From assembly GCA_017620435.1 (NCBI GenBank), contig JAFZQL010000209.1, positions 1 to 7,047 of the forward strand: DNA of 7,047 nt. The letters are read 5' to 3'. The translations under genes were made by a program, and so were the position numbers. Source of the stretch: Erysipelotrichaceae bacterium (GTDB taxonomy: Bacteria; Bacillota_I; Bacilli_A; Erysipelotrichales; Erysipelotrichaceae). Shown here one piece after another: positions 1-5,881 of this stretch (position 1 is its first letter; each line of letters opens with the position of its first letter). The notes beneath the pieces were generated by a model. The model searched no databases. It saw only the letters and a program-made list of their open reading frames with translations, and was not told where the DNA came from.

Positions 1-836
1 CGGATCTCTTCCTTCCTGGCCTCCATATCGGACATACCCAAGGCAAAAAGCTCCTCCAGATCTTCTTTTTTTCCACCCAGTCTGGTCACGTTAGAGCTCC
101 TGCTTGGAAAAACGTAGACAGCTTCTTTCTTGTCTACCAGCTCCTTGATCAGCGAAATCTGGTTTCTGTAGTTCAGATGTCTGATCCGGTAGTCTTCTGC
201 GATGGCAGGACACTGAGGATAGGTCATCTTCATCAGCTGTACGACTGCCGCCTTGGCCGGTTTACGTTCGTAGTCTCCCGGTTTGGTAGTAATGATCAGA
301 TTTCTGTTGCACCCGTCTTTGATCGACTGCTCGATCGGGATCATGTCCGTGATGCCGCCGTCCAGCAGTTCTTTTCCATCGTCTACAATGATCTTCCCGA
401 TGATCGGTAAAGAAGTCGAAGCTTCCAGCTGCCGCAGATCCATTTTCTGAATCGGATGATATTCCGTCTTTCCGATACCCAGATCATACAGACCGATATA
501 TGCCTTGGTTCTGCACTTCTTTAAAGGAGAGATATCAAAACCTCTTTCTTCAACCATAATGTGATTAAAAAGGAAATCGTAATCCACGATCCTTCCGCAG
601 CGAAGAAGAGGCTTCAAACCAACGATACGTTTATCGGTTATACCCTCAACCGAATAATCATAAAGATTCTCTTTTGACTTCATCAGGTAGTTCGCCAGCC
701 ATACTGCACCTGTAGAAATGCCATACGCATGATCAAACTCGATCCCCTGATCGATCAGCCAGGCCAGTGCACCGGCCGTATAGGCACCGCGCAGTCCGCC
801 GCCTTCCAGTACCAGCGAAGTCTTTATCTTATTCAT
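1..836 (-). CDS. Patatin-like phospholipase family protein (3' end outside the window)
   Basis: This is a serine lipid acyl hydrolase of the patatin/RssA/YjjU type, expected to cleave acyl esters of membrane or storage lipids in the cytoplasm. 278 codons are visible without a stop and the gene continues past the left edge. The patatin landmarks are all present: oxyanion loop EGGGLRG at residues 11-17, nucleophile elbow GISTG with Ser41 at 39-43, the segment EASTSLPI at 138-145, and the catalytic Asp159 in the DGG triad at 159-161. The later part (VPxxR-like basic and charged region from about residue 185) resembles the YjjU-type C-terminal extension, but this is a weaker reading. The start at 836 gives an N-terminus in which the GGG motif begins at residue 12, as is usual. 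A TAAAAT box lies 6 bp before the ATG and there is no good ribosome binding site. It is divergent from rhomboid. The natural lipid substrate cannot be inferred. Confidence 0.92.
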   Translation of the reverse strand, partial: MNKIKTSLVLEGGGLRGAYTAGALAWLIDQGIEFDHAYGISTGAVWLANYLMKSKENLYDYSVEGITDKRIVGLKPLLRCGRIVDYDFLFNHIMVEERGFDISPLKKCRTKAYIGLYDLGIGKTEYHPIQKMDLRQLEASTSLPIIGKIIVDDGKELLDGGITDMIPIEQSIKDGCNRNLIITTKPGDYERKPAKAAVVQLMKMTYPQCPAIAEDYRIRHLNYRNQISLIKELVDKKEAVYVFPSRSSNVTRLGGKKEDLEELFALGMSDMEARKEEI

Positions 837-842
837 ATCCCC

Positions 843-871
843 ATTTTATGCTTTATGTTTTTTTTGTGCAA
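843..871 (-). promoter_or_regulatory. Promoter of the patatin-like gene, leaderless type
   Basis: On the minus strand TAAAAT (848-843) is preceded after 17 bp by TTGCAC (871-866). The last base of the -10 box is followed by 6 bp and then the ATG at 836, so transcription would start at or next to the start codon. The -35 match is only partial. Its -35 box overlaps the -10 box of the divergent rhomboid promoter (870-875). Confidence 0.5.
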
Positions 872-875
872 TAAT
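867..875 (+). promoter_or_regulatory. Extended -10 element of the rhomboid gene, leaderless type
   Basis: TGC followed by AATAAT (870-875) forms an extended -10 element. There are 6 bp between it and the ATG at 882, which places the expected transcription start on the start codon. No clear -35 box is visible, and an extended -10 can work without one. No Shine-Dalgarno sequence precedes the ATG. Confidence 0.5.
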
Positions 876-881
876 AGAAAC

Positions 882-1442
882 ATGAGAAAAAACGGTTTCC
901 GGATCTATATGAACGCACCGATCACCATCGGTTTTGCGGCATTGTGCATCCTGGCTTTATGCCTTTCCTATCTGACTGACGACAAGTCGACAGCGCTGAT
1001 CTTTTCGACTTATCATTCTTCATTGCTTGACCCATTGACCTACATCAGACTGGTCTGTCACGTTTTCGGACACGCCGGAATCAATCATCTTGTTTCGAAC
1101 ATGCTCTACATCCTGCTGCTGGGACCGATGCTGGAAGAAAAGTACCACGACAAGCTGATCACCGTCATTCTGTTTACGGCTGTTGTTACCGGTATCATCC
1201 ACAACATCCTGCAGCCTACCGTCATGCTTCTGGGAGCCAGCGGCGTCGTATTTGCTTTCATCCTGCTGGCATCCATTACCGGAAGAGAAAACGGCATTCC
1301 CGTCACCCTGATCCTGGTCGCCATCTTATGGCTTGGTCAGGAATTCTACGGGATGACTTCCACCGACAACGTATCACAGATCACGCATATCATCGGCGGT
1401 CTATCCGGAGCCCTGCTGGGCATGATATTCAAAAAGAAATAA
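882..1442 (+). CDS. Rhomboid family intramembrane serine protease
   Basis: This is a 186-residue polytopic membrane protein that would cleave transmembrane substrates within the lipid bilayer. The catalytic Ser120 lies in LGASG (117-121) and the partner His169 in THIIGG (168-173). H69 and N73 in INHLVSNM match the HxxxN oxyanion pair of the family (GlpG His150/Asn154). Hydrophobic segments at about 13-30, 67-85, 91-108, 118-134, 139-155 and 167-184 give the six-helix bacterial core, with little outside it. The frame is open upstream to an ATG at 729, but that part is antisense to the patatin gene. I prefer the ATG at 882 because a -10 box sits 6 bp before it; the next ATG (909) would remove basic N-terminal residues. 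The stop is 8 bp from the convergent 83-codon gene. The substrate is unknown. Confidence 0.9.
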   Translation: MRKNGFRIYMNAPITIGFAALCILALCLSYLTDDKSTALIFSTYHSSLLDPLTYIRLVCHVFGHAGINHLVSNMLYILLLGPMLEEKYHDKLITVILFTAVVTGIIHNILQPTVMLLGASGVVFAFILLASITGRENGIPVTLILVAILWLGQEFYGMTSTDNVSQITHIIGGLSGALLGMIFKKK

Positions 1443-1480
1443 AAAACCTATTACTTCTTGTAATACCGGTAATAGGCTTC
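1441..1480 (-). terminator. Rho-independent terminator of the 83-residue gene, overlapping its last codons
   Basis: On the minus strand CCTATTAC (1476-1469) pairs with GTAATAGG (1454-1447) and is followed by six T (1446-1441). Weaker pairs can extend the stem outward. The stem is made from the codons for the C-terminal YYRYYKK and contains the TAA stop. A second TATTAC copy (1465-1460) offers a competing shorter hairpin. On the plus strand no T-run follows, so it should not stop rhomboid transcripts well. Confidence 0.72.
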
Positions 1481-1702
1481 ATCTTTATCCTCATCGATCT
1501 GAACAGTTTCTTCATATAAATAGAAACTGTTTTTCTGATAGAGTTCTCTGAATTCGTTCAATTCCAGAGAAAACCTGGTCCCGCTGTCGTAGCAGCTGAC
1601 CCTCTCGCCGCGCATCACGAAGCGGTTCATTCCGTTTTCCGTTATGATCTCCCCTTCTTTCAGATACGCCAGCGCTTCATTGATATCTCTTAATTTCTGC
1701 AT
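1451..1702 (-). CDS. Small conserved-looking protein of unknown function (83 aa)
   Basis: I do not recognise this family. The product is a soluble, charged protein of 83 residues with no signal peptide or membrane segment. The N-terminal third looks helical (MQKLRDINEALAYLKEGE), followed by short strand-like pieces around FVMRGERVSCYD and RFSLEL, an aromatic stretch (FYLYEE), an acidic patch (DEDKDEA) and a Tyr-rich C-terminus. I accept it as a real gene because it has a TATAAT box 8 bp before the ATG, its own terminator at the stop codon, and fills the gap between two flanking genes with minimal overlap. No Shine-Dalgarno sequence precedes the ATG. It is divergent from the 221-residue membrane protein gene, but there is no direct evidence that they work together. 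Confidence 0.75.
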   Translation of the reverse strand: MQKLRDINEALAYLKEGEIITENGMNRFVMRGERVSCYDSGTRFSLELNEFRELYQKNSFYLYEETVQIDEDKDEAYYRYYKK

Positions 1703-1710
1703 ACAGTGCT

Positions 1711-1716
1711 ATTATA
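1711..1716 (-). promoter_or_regulatory. -10 box of the 83-residue gene
   Basis: TATAAT (1716-1711 on the minus strand) lies 8 bp before the ATG at 1702, leaving a leader of about 0-2 nt. The -35 region is not recognisable. It shares a 56-bp gap with the divergent promoter at 1747-1752. Confidence 0.5.
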
Positions 1717-1723
1717 AACATCT

Positions 1724-1752
1724 TTTATGAAAAAGAAGATACGTATTATAAT
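1724..1752 (+). promoter_or_regulatory. Promoter of the 221-residue membrane protein, leaderless type
   Basis: A perfect TATAAT (1747-1752) stands 6 bp before the ATG at 1759, with a poor -35 match TTTATG (1724-1729) at 17 bp spacing. The predicted transcription start coincides with the start codon, and no ribosome binding site is present. Confidence 0.55.
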
Positions 1753-1758
1753 GATGGC

Positions 1759-2424
1759 ATGGAAAACAAAGGAAAAGGCAGAAAGATCGGACTAGGCGTG
1801 ATTGCCGGTCTTGCTTCGCTGAGTGTTCTGATAGGAGGTGTTTTTGACTCCTCCATGGATCTTCTGGAAGAAATACCTCAGGATCCCGGGACAGCGGAAG
1901 CTGCAAAGGAACTTTCAAAGGATACGCTGAAAAAAAGCGGTCTGATCCACAGGGTCAAAGCGAGTGTCAGAAATTTGATCTATAAGGTTCCTGTCAAGCT
2001 AAGAGTTGTCCTTTTCCTTCCGCTTTGGCTGCTTGGCAACACGATCCTGATAGCGGCAGAATTCCTTTACAAGACTTTACTGGCACCGATCGGCAGTCTG
2101 ATCCTGGGTTTCATTCTGCAGACCTTGCTGCTTTTAGGAATTGCAGGTCTATGCATCAAGATCATGTTTCCGGATCTGCCTTGGTCAAAGATCTTCAACA
2201 GAAAAATGATCCTGCTGGTCATTGCGGGAAGCGTGTTCATGAGCGCCTGCGACTTCGTGATGCCTATGATCTGGGAGAAGTATCCTTTATACCGCAGACT
2301 TTCTAAACTGATTACCGGTCTGATCGTCCTGCTGATCATTCTGAAACCGTTCATCAGAAAAAAACTGAAAAACCGTATCAGTTATGAAGTCCGCTGCAAC
2401 GGAGAAACCTTTGAATTAAACTAA
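1759..2424 (+). CDS. Multi-pass membrane protein of unknown function (221 aa)
   Basis: I do not recognise this family. The basic N-terminus (MENKGKGRKIG) leads into a hydrophobic segment at about 10-28, followed by a polar stretch of about 50 residues rich in acidic and Lys residues (29-75). There are then further hydrophobic segments at about 83-100, 106-135, 150-172 and 184-201, and a basic tail (IRKKLKNR) ending in a short polar C-terminus. Five membrane segments are therefore likely, with the C-terminus probably cytoplasmic by the positive-inside rule if the first segment is a true helix. No transport or enzymatic motif is visible. The ATG at 1759 is fixed by a TATAAT box 6 bp upstream. 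The stop is adjacent to a bidirectional terminator shared with the GNAT gene. Confidence 0.85.
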   Translation: MENKGKGRKIGLGVIAGLASLSVLIGGVFDSSMDLLEEIPQDPGTAEAAKELSKDTLKKSGLIHRVKASVRNLIYKVPVKLRVVLFLPLWLLGNTILIAAEFLYKTLLAPIGSLILGFILQTLLLLGIAGLCIKIMFPDLPWSKIFNRKMILLVIAGSVFMSACDFVMPMIWEKYPLYRRLSKLITGLIVLLIILKPFIRKKLKNRISYEVRCNGETFELN

Positions 2425-2445
2425 AATGCCGATAAACGGCATTTT
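2423..2445. terminator. Bidirectional Rho-independent terminator between convergent genes
   Basis: AAAATGCCG (2423-2431), loop ATAAA, and CGGCATTTT (2437-2445) form a perfect 9-bp stem. T-rich sequence follows on both strands. It overlaps the TAA of the plus-strand membrane protein gene (2422-2424) and sits 1 bp from the TAA of the minus-strand GNAT gene (2449-2447), so one hairpin serves both. Confidence 0.85.
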
Positions 2446-2446
2446 C

Positions 2447-2917
2447 TTATAGATTGATCCGGTAACGGAAGATATATTTTGTTTTTTCTCCCTGCAGATA
2501 CAGAATATGATTCTTTGGAACTTCCACCAGTTCGATCAGTTCTCCGTTGAGTTTTTTTAAAGTCTTATAGGAAGCCGTATTCTCCGGGGAACAGGTGATG
2601 ATCAGTTCGCTCATTCCGAATTCTTTCTTGGCGATCAGAAACAGCAGTCTGCAGGCATAATAGGCATAGTGATTTCCCCTTTGGGAAGGAAGAATATTGT
2701 AGCCGATATTGCCGTAGTAGTACATGTCTCCTTCGACAGTCAGACGCAGATCTGTCGTTCCGACTTTTTCCTTATCGGAATGCCTTAAGATGTCATAATA
2801 AACCGCAGGCACACCGTCATAAGCCGTCTGTTCACTTACCCGATATCTTTCTTTCAGGTCCACTACAGGTCCTTCATAGACCTTTCTGTTCCGAAACAAA
2901 CCAAAAAGATTCATCAT
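2447..2917 (-). CDS. GNAT family N-acetyltransferase
   Basis: The protein (156 aa) is predicted to transfer an acetyl group from acetyl-CoA to an amine, as in Rim/small-molecule GNATs. After a short hydrophobic and basic start (MNLFGLFRNRK), the core reads: strand GDMYYYGNIGYNILP, then the acetyl-CoA loop and helix SQRGNHYAYYACRLLFLIAKKEFG (a variant of the R/QxxGxG/A motif), then the strand LIITCSPEN and the helix ASYKTLKKLNGEL, the usual C-terminal motif of the fold with its Asn and Ser-Tyr. A last strand closes the domain (HILYLQGEKTKYIFRYRI). Two adjacent ATGs (2917 and 2914) are possible; the TATAAT at 2927-2922 lies 4 or 7 bp away, so the second ATG gives the better leaderless start. 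It follows the operon terminator and probably has its own promoter. The substrate is unknown. Confidence 0.85.
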   Translation of the reverse strand: MMNLFGLFRNRKVYEGPVVDLKERYRVSEQTAYDGVPAVYYDILRHSDKEKVGTTDLRLTVEGDMYYYGNIGYNILPSQRGNHYAYYACRLLFLIAKKEFGMSELIITCSPENTASYKTLKKLNGELIELVEVPKNHILYLQGEKTKYIFRYRINL

Positions 2918-2921
2918 TCAA

Positions 2922-2930
2922 ATTATAGCA
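2922..2930 (-). promoter_or_regulatory. Extended -10 promoter of the GNAT gene
   Basis: TGC followed by TATAAT (2930-2922 on the minus strand) is a perfect extended -10 element, 4 bp before the first ATG and 7 bp before the second. A -35-like CTGATG at 17 bp spacing falls in the loop and arm of the upstream terminator hairpin, so terminator and promoter occupy the same 46-bp gap. Confidence 0.55.
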
Positions 2931-2934
2931 CCAT

Positions 2935-2958
2935 AAAAGCCTTCCATCAGGAAGGCTT
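2935..2958 (-). terminator. Rho-independent terminator of the four-gene operon
   Basis: AGCCTTCC (2957-2950 on the minus strand), loop TGAT, and GGAAGGCT (2945-2938) form a perfect 8-bp GC-rich stem followed by TTTT. It lies 6 bp after the stop of the large membrane-anchored protein and closes the operon before the GNAT promoter. Confidence 0.85.
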
Positions 2959-2963
2959 CTTTC

Positions 2964-4529
2964 TTATTCGCTGCGGATAAACTCGATGATCTCCTTATCC
3001 GCTTTCGCCTTTACGGTGATCGTATCGCCGATTCCGACAAAAGATGCGTGCAGATCGCCGTTGGAGAGGTCATACCAGTAGATCTCGCTGCTGCCGTTCA
3101 TAAACAGGATCACGGTATTTCCATCCTTTACGTAAGACTGCAGACCCGTGACTTCAAAACTGACTGTTTCCGTTTCCGTATCTTTTCCTGTTTCACCGAT
3201 CAGTTTCAGATAATTGTCATAGGCTTCCTGAACCGTAGCGCCGGTAGCGGCCGTCTGATAGTTCTCATAGCTGACAAAAGCGTAATTCTTGATCAGATTC
3301 GCACCGTCGACCAGACCCATGAAATATGTCGGTCTTCCTTTGACAGAAACCATGCTAGGGAAGATCGCCGTGTAGTGATACTGCTGAACCGCTCCTTCCG
3401 CACTGCTGCGGGCCGAATACTCTTCCGCACCGGCTCTTCTGATATAGGAGATCTCGCCGTTACGCAGATCGATATAGGCAAATCCGACATTGGATTCATC
3501 CTTTCCTACGCTGGTAACGCCGGTATAGATCCAGACGTTGTTGTTGAACTGCACATAGGCATAGTCGTCCGTGAATTCCACGACACCTTTCTTGGACCAG
3601 TTGAACAGACCGTTTTCATACTTCTTGCTTTGAGAGAACTGTCTGTAGACAACGGAAACAGGATAGATATTGTCGACCCAGGCAGGAACGGAAGCGACAT
3701 CGTAGTACTTTGCCTCTCCGTTGAACGGATCAACGATATAGACGCCTTTGATATCTTCTGTCTTGTCCAGCCAGGTCGTTTCATAGACAGGAACGATCCA
3801 GTAAGGCTGATAATCATCATCCAGTTCAAACTTCGCCGTTCCCAGCAGTGCTGTAGGATCTATAAAGAACAGATGACGGTAGAGATTATGAGAGAAGTAC
3901 GCAGAAGTCATATACTTCATTCCTTCCGTTCTTACCAGTCTCGCATCGCCGCTTTCGCAGTCTACCGTAATATAGCCCGGAGTCGATCCTGTGGCCATGT
4001 ATTTCAGGAAACTGCCGAAGTCAATCGGCGTGACTCTGTAAAGCGTACCGTTGACCGAAATCTGCACCCAGTCGCCGCCTACGGCATACTGCGATACTTC
4101 ATCGGATCCCAGCGTTCCGAATACCCTGTCTCCCAGCTGTTCAGCCGTATTCTTATCAACCAGCTGGACCTGGGTCACATCGAATTCCGGAATGTTTTCA
4201 AAATCGATTTCCTTGATGACAGACTGATCCTTGTAGTTCTTCAATCCTCCCGTATACGGACCGCCGATGATCGCCCCTATCAGCATCACAGCTACCATGC
4301 CGACAGCGACATAGAGGATCGGTTCAAAACGGAATTCCTTGTTTTTCGCTTGTCTCAGTCTTTCAAACAGACAGACCAGCAGAACCAGCAGGATGCCCAG
4401 TTCAAAGAGAAAACCGAATGAATGAAAATTGAATGGAACATACAGCAGATACTGAAAGAAGAACAGTACTGCCGCAATAGCCAGAAGCAGTGTCAGATTC
4501 ACTAATCTGTTTAGAAATTTCATGTACAT
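2964..4529 (-). CDS. Large membrane-anchored extracytoplasmic protein, last gene of the operon (function unknown)
   Basis: This 521-residue protein has three membrane segments (about 10-33, 38-55, 70-89). The loop between the second and third is basic (ERLRQAKNK), so the roughly 430-residue remainder should lie outside the membrane. That domain is beta-rich and repeats a strand, D-x-x-x-G-turn, strand unit: YITVDCESGDARLV (about 186-199), VYIVDPFNGEAKYY, and FAYIDLRNGEISYI, each like the terminal hairpin of PepSY domains. Other visible landmarks are VPAWVDNIYP, YTGVTSVGKDESNVGF and SARSSAEGAVQ, which look like highly conserved blocks of a widespread uncharacterised family, but I cannot name it with confidence. 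The C-terminus resembles a small OB-like strand set. AAAGGAG lies 3 bp before the ATG at 4529 and 9 bp before an in-frame ATG at 4523; the latter is probably used. It begins right at the stop of the DUF1836 gene. Function is not inferred. Confidence 0.9.
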   Translation of the reverse strand: MYMKFLNRLVNLTLLLAIAAVLFFFQYLLYVPFNFHSFGFLFELGILLVLLVCLFERLRQAKNKEFRFEPILYVAVGMVAVMLIGAIIGGPYTGGLKNYKDQSVIKEIDFENIPEFDVTQVQLVDKNTAEQLGDRVFGTLGSDEVSQYAVGGDWVQISVNGTLYRVTPIDFGSFLKYMATGSTPGYITVDCESGDARLVRTEGMKYMTSAYFSHNLYRHLFFIDPTALLGTAKFELDDDYQPYWIVPVYETTWLDKTEDIKGVYIVDPFNGEAKYYDVASVPAWVDNIYPVSVVYRQFSQSKKYENGLFNWSKKGVVEFTDDYAYVQFNNNVWIYTGVTSVGKDESNVGFAYIDLRNGEISYIRRAGAEEYSARSSAEGAVQQYHYTAIFPSMVSVKGRPTYFMGLVDGANLIKNYAFVSYENYQTAATGATVQEAYDNYLKLIGETGKDTETETVSFEVTGLQSYVKDGNTVILFMNGSSEIYWYDLSNGDLHASFVGIGDTITVKAKADKEIIEFIRSE

Positions 4530-5081
4530 CTACTCCTTTCTTAATATGCTTAAATTCGCATTGATCTCCTTCAGACATGCCCCGCTGATAAAAGCGTATA
4601 CCATGACTTTCAAAGCCGGCAGCAGTCTGTCCCTGCAGCTGCTGTTTTCGTTTTCCAGAATCATCTCGACAGTCTCGGTAATATATTCATCGCTAAGATA
4701 CTTCGTCTCCAGATTCCGGATCGACTTGCAGAAACAGTCGTAGAGCCTTGATTCCGATACGATATCGTCGGATTCATCATCTGTATCGCCGTTGATCAGG
4801 ATCATCAGCTCGCCGATCTCTTCGATATTCATACATTCCCGCAGTGCCGATATCAGCAGGATCCTGGAAAGATGTCTTTCGTAGTACTTCTTATTGTCGG
4901 GATGCGGAACATAGCCTCTTTTGACCCAGTTCTGTATGGTAGAAGTCTGCAGACCGGTAATAGAACAGACCTGTCCCAGAGAAAGACCTCCGGTGATCTC
5001 GATCATCGGTCTGAAGACCGAGAAGGCATCATCACTTTCCGTATAGGCAATATTCGTTCCGGGAATCATTTTTGTAAGCAT
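4530..5081 (-). CDS. DUF1836 domain protein, MerR-like helix-turn-helix regulator
   Basis: This 183-residue protein matches the DUF1836 family of Firmicutes. The key block is LSLGQVCSITGLQTSTIQNW (33-52) followed by VKRGYVPHP and KKYYERHLSRILLIS, in which the Gln-Asn-Trp-x-x-Arg-Gly signature and the next helix resemble the winged helix of MerR proteins. A later helix (MNIEEIGELMILINGD) and the acidic DDESDDIVSESRLYDCF are also typical of the family. The C-terminal part is helical and probably mediates dimer or ligand contacts. It likely binds DNA in the cytoplasm; the target is unknown, but its own operon is the natural candidate. AAAAGGAG lies 8 bp before the ATG at 5081, only 14 bp after the LURP-one stop, so translation within the operon is tightly arranged. 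Confidence 0.9.
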   Translation of the reverse strand: MLTKMIPGTNIAYTESDDAFSVFRPMIEITGGLSLGQVCSITGLQTSTIQNWVKRGYVPHPDNKKYYERHLSRILLISALRECMNIEEIGELMILINGDTDDESDDIVSESRLYDCFCKSIRNLETKYLSDEYITETVEMILENENSSCRDRLLPALKVMVYAFISGACLKEINANLSILRKE

Positions 5082-5095
5082 ATTTATCTCTCCTT

Positions 5096-5605
5096 TTAGT
5101 TATGGGATGATGAATGGGAAGAAGAAGCTGCGGCGCTTGCGGCAACATCCTTATCAAACTGATTGATTGCCAGAACAAGCAGGATGATCAGAACTTCATT
5201 CTCTTCATCATATACATCGATATAGAATCTCTGGGTAAAACGGAAGATCTCCTGATCGACCTGTGCGATCATTTCGTCATTCTCGTTGTAGATCTGGTAA
5301 TGCCAGTTGAAGAAATCCCCTTTGACCTTCCAGCCGAGTCTTTCAAGCTCCAGCTCACTGCGGAAGAACGTGAATTTCTGATCCAGAGAATCGACCAGTT
5401 CATCGTTGTAGTAAATATCATAGTTTCTTAAGAACCAGGTAAAGTTTTTCTTTACATGACCCAGCAGGAAGTCTTCCCGATACAGATTGATCTGAGGGAA
5501 GAACAGTGTCGTATTCTCGTAAGTGTATGCGACATCGCCGTCTTCATCATAGAGCTGACCGTCGGCATACAGGAAACGGAAGTTTTCTTTCAGATAGTAT
5601 TTCAT
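5096..5605 (-). CDS. LURP-one-related / YxjI-like protein (Tubby-scramblase superfamily)
   Basis: The protein (169 aa) belongs to the LURP-one family, whose fold is shared with phospholipid scramblases and Tubby C-terminal domains; B. subtilis YxjI is a relative. Visible hallmarks are the start MKYYLKENF, the strand pairs DGQLYDEDGDVAYTYE and NYDIYYNDELVDSLDQK, the signature LGWKVKGDFFNWHYQIYNEN (90-109), and IDVYDEENEVLIILLVLAIN (129-148), the hydrophobic final helix that corresponds to the buried central helix of the fold. After it comes a low-complexity Ala/Ser/His tail (ASAAASSSHSSSHN). The start at 5605 is set by AAAGGAGG a few bases upstream; the frame is open further, to 5725, but that part overlaps the small membrane gene in another frame. 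The role is unknown; the superfamily is linked to membrane lipid binding. Its place between a membrane peptide and a DNA-binding protein is notable. Confidence 0.88.
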   Translation of the reverse strand: MKYYLKENFRFLYADGQLYDEDGDVAYTYENTTLFFPQINLYREDFLLGHVKKNFTWFLRNYDIYYNDELVDSLDQKFTFFRSELELERLGWKVKGDFFNWHYQIYNENDEMIAQVDQEIFRFTQRFYIDVYDEENEVLIILLVLAINQFDKDVAASAAASSSHSSSHN

Positions 5606-5618
5606 GTCTTTCCCTCCT

Positions 5619-5789
5619 TTAGTAATAGAATCTTCTGCATATTCTACATCTTCTATCTGTAAAAGCCCTGAAAAGCAGATACAGCACAATAAACGGAGCC
5701 AGATAGAAGCACAGTTTAATCGCAAGAGCGATTATACCTAAAATCATTACAAATAATAAAATATCAATAAAGATAACAAACAGGATCAT
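5619..5789 (-). CDS. Small membrane protein (56 aa), first main gene of the operon
   Basis: This gene is short enough to be missed by standard ORF length cut-offs. The product starts MILFVIFIDILLFVMILG and stays hydrophobic to about residue 43, either as one long or two short membrane helices broken near CFYLAP (27-32). It ends in a strongly basic tail, DRRCRICRRFYY, which holds a CxxC pair (Cys48 and Cys51). By the positive-inside rule the tail is cytoplasmic. The evidence that it is real: AAAGGAGG 11 bp before the ATG, a clean stop 13 bp before the next gene, and a position first behind a perfect promoter. The SD spacing is a little long. CxxC could bind metal or form a disulfide, but two cysteines are too few to be sure. 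It resembles small membrane partners found beside envelope regulators, but I recognise no family. Confidence 0.75.
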   Translation of the reverse strand: MILFVIFIDILLFVMILGIIALAIKLCFYLAPFIVLYLLFRAFTDRRCRICRRFYY

Positions 5790-5813
5790 CGTTTCTATAT
5801 CCTCCTTTCATTC

Positions 5814-5846
5814 CAGGATCAGCAGTCATTCATATGATTGATCCTG
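5814..5846 (-). promoter_or_regulatory. Hairpin in the operon leader, just before the first ribosome binding site
   Basis: In the mRNA CAGGAUCA (5846-5839) can pair perfectly with UGAUCCUG (5821-5814) over a 17-nt loop, 5 bp before the AAAGGAGG of the small membrane gene. No T-run follows, so it is not a simple terminator. The 3' arm contains the stop of the possible leader ORF, so a ribosome there would disrupt it. A role in translation or RNA stability is inference only. Confidence 0.4.
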
Positions 5847-5881
5847 ATGAACTGCAGAATATCTGATTCTATGCAATTCAT
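5819..5881 (-). CDS. Possible 20-codon leader ORF upstream of the operon
   Basis: An ATG at 5881 opens a frame of 20 codons (MNCIESDILQFIRINHMNDC) ending in TGA at 5821-5819. It begins 14 nt from the expected transcription start, and AAAGGA lies immediately before the ATG, too close for a normal Shine-Dalgarno contact; a TTG five bases beyond AAAGGA opens another short frame. Its end overlaps the leader hairpin. There is no run of regulatory codons. It may be a leader peptide or chance; I give it low weight. Confidence 0.2.
   Translation of the reverse strand: MNCIESDILQFIRINHMNDC
5829..5837. repeat. Second copy of the TTCATATGA dyad, in the operon leader
   Basis: TTCATATGA occurs here and again at 5915-5923. 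The core TCATATGA is a perfect 8-bp palindrome. Here the flanks extend the symmetry (TCA before and TGA after, with one mismatched pair each side of the core), and the site lies in the loop of the leader hairpin. It could be a second operator, but this is inference. Confidence 0.35.

Noticed and set aside
177..410. 77-codon plus-strand frame within the patatin gene
   Set aside because: It is antisense to catalytic-domain sequence of a clear patatin-like protein, including the DGG motif.
729..881. 51-residue N-terminal extension of the rhomboid frame
   Set aside because: It lies antisense to the start of the patatin gene, and a -10 box 6 bp before the ATG at 882 marks a better start.
3048..4421. 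457-codon open frame on the plus strand
   Set aside because: It is antisense to, and in exact codon register with, the 521-residue gene. It is open only because that gene avoids TTA, CTA and TCA codons. Its translation has no domain logic and no start signals.
5606..5725. 40-residue N-terminal extension of the LURP-one frame
   Set aside because: It overlaps the 56-residue membrane gene in another frame, and the LURP-one domain starts at the internal Met at 5605, which has a strong ribosome binding site.
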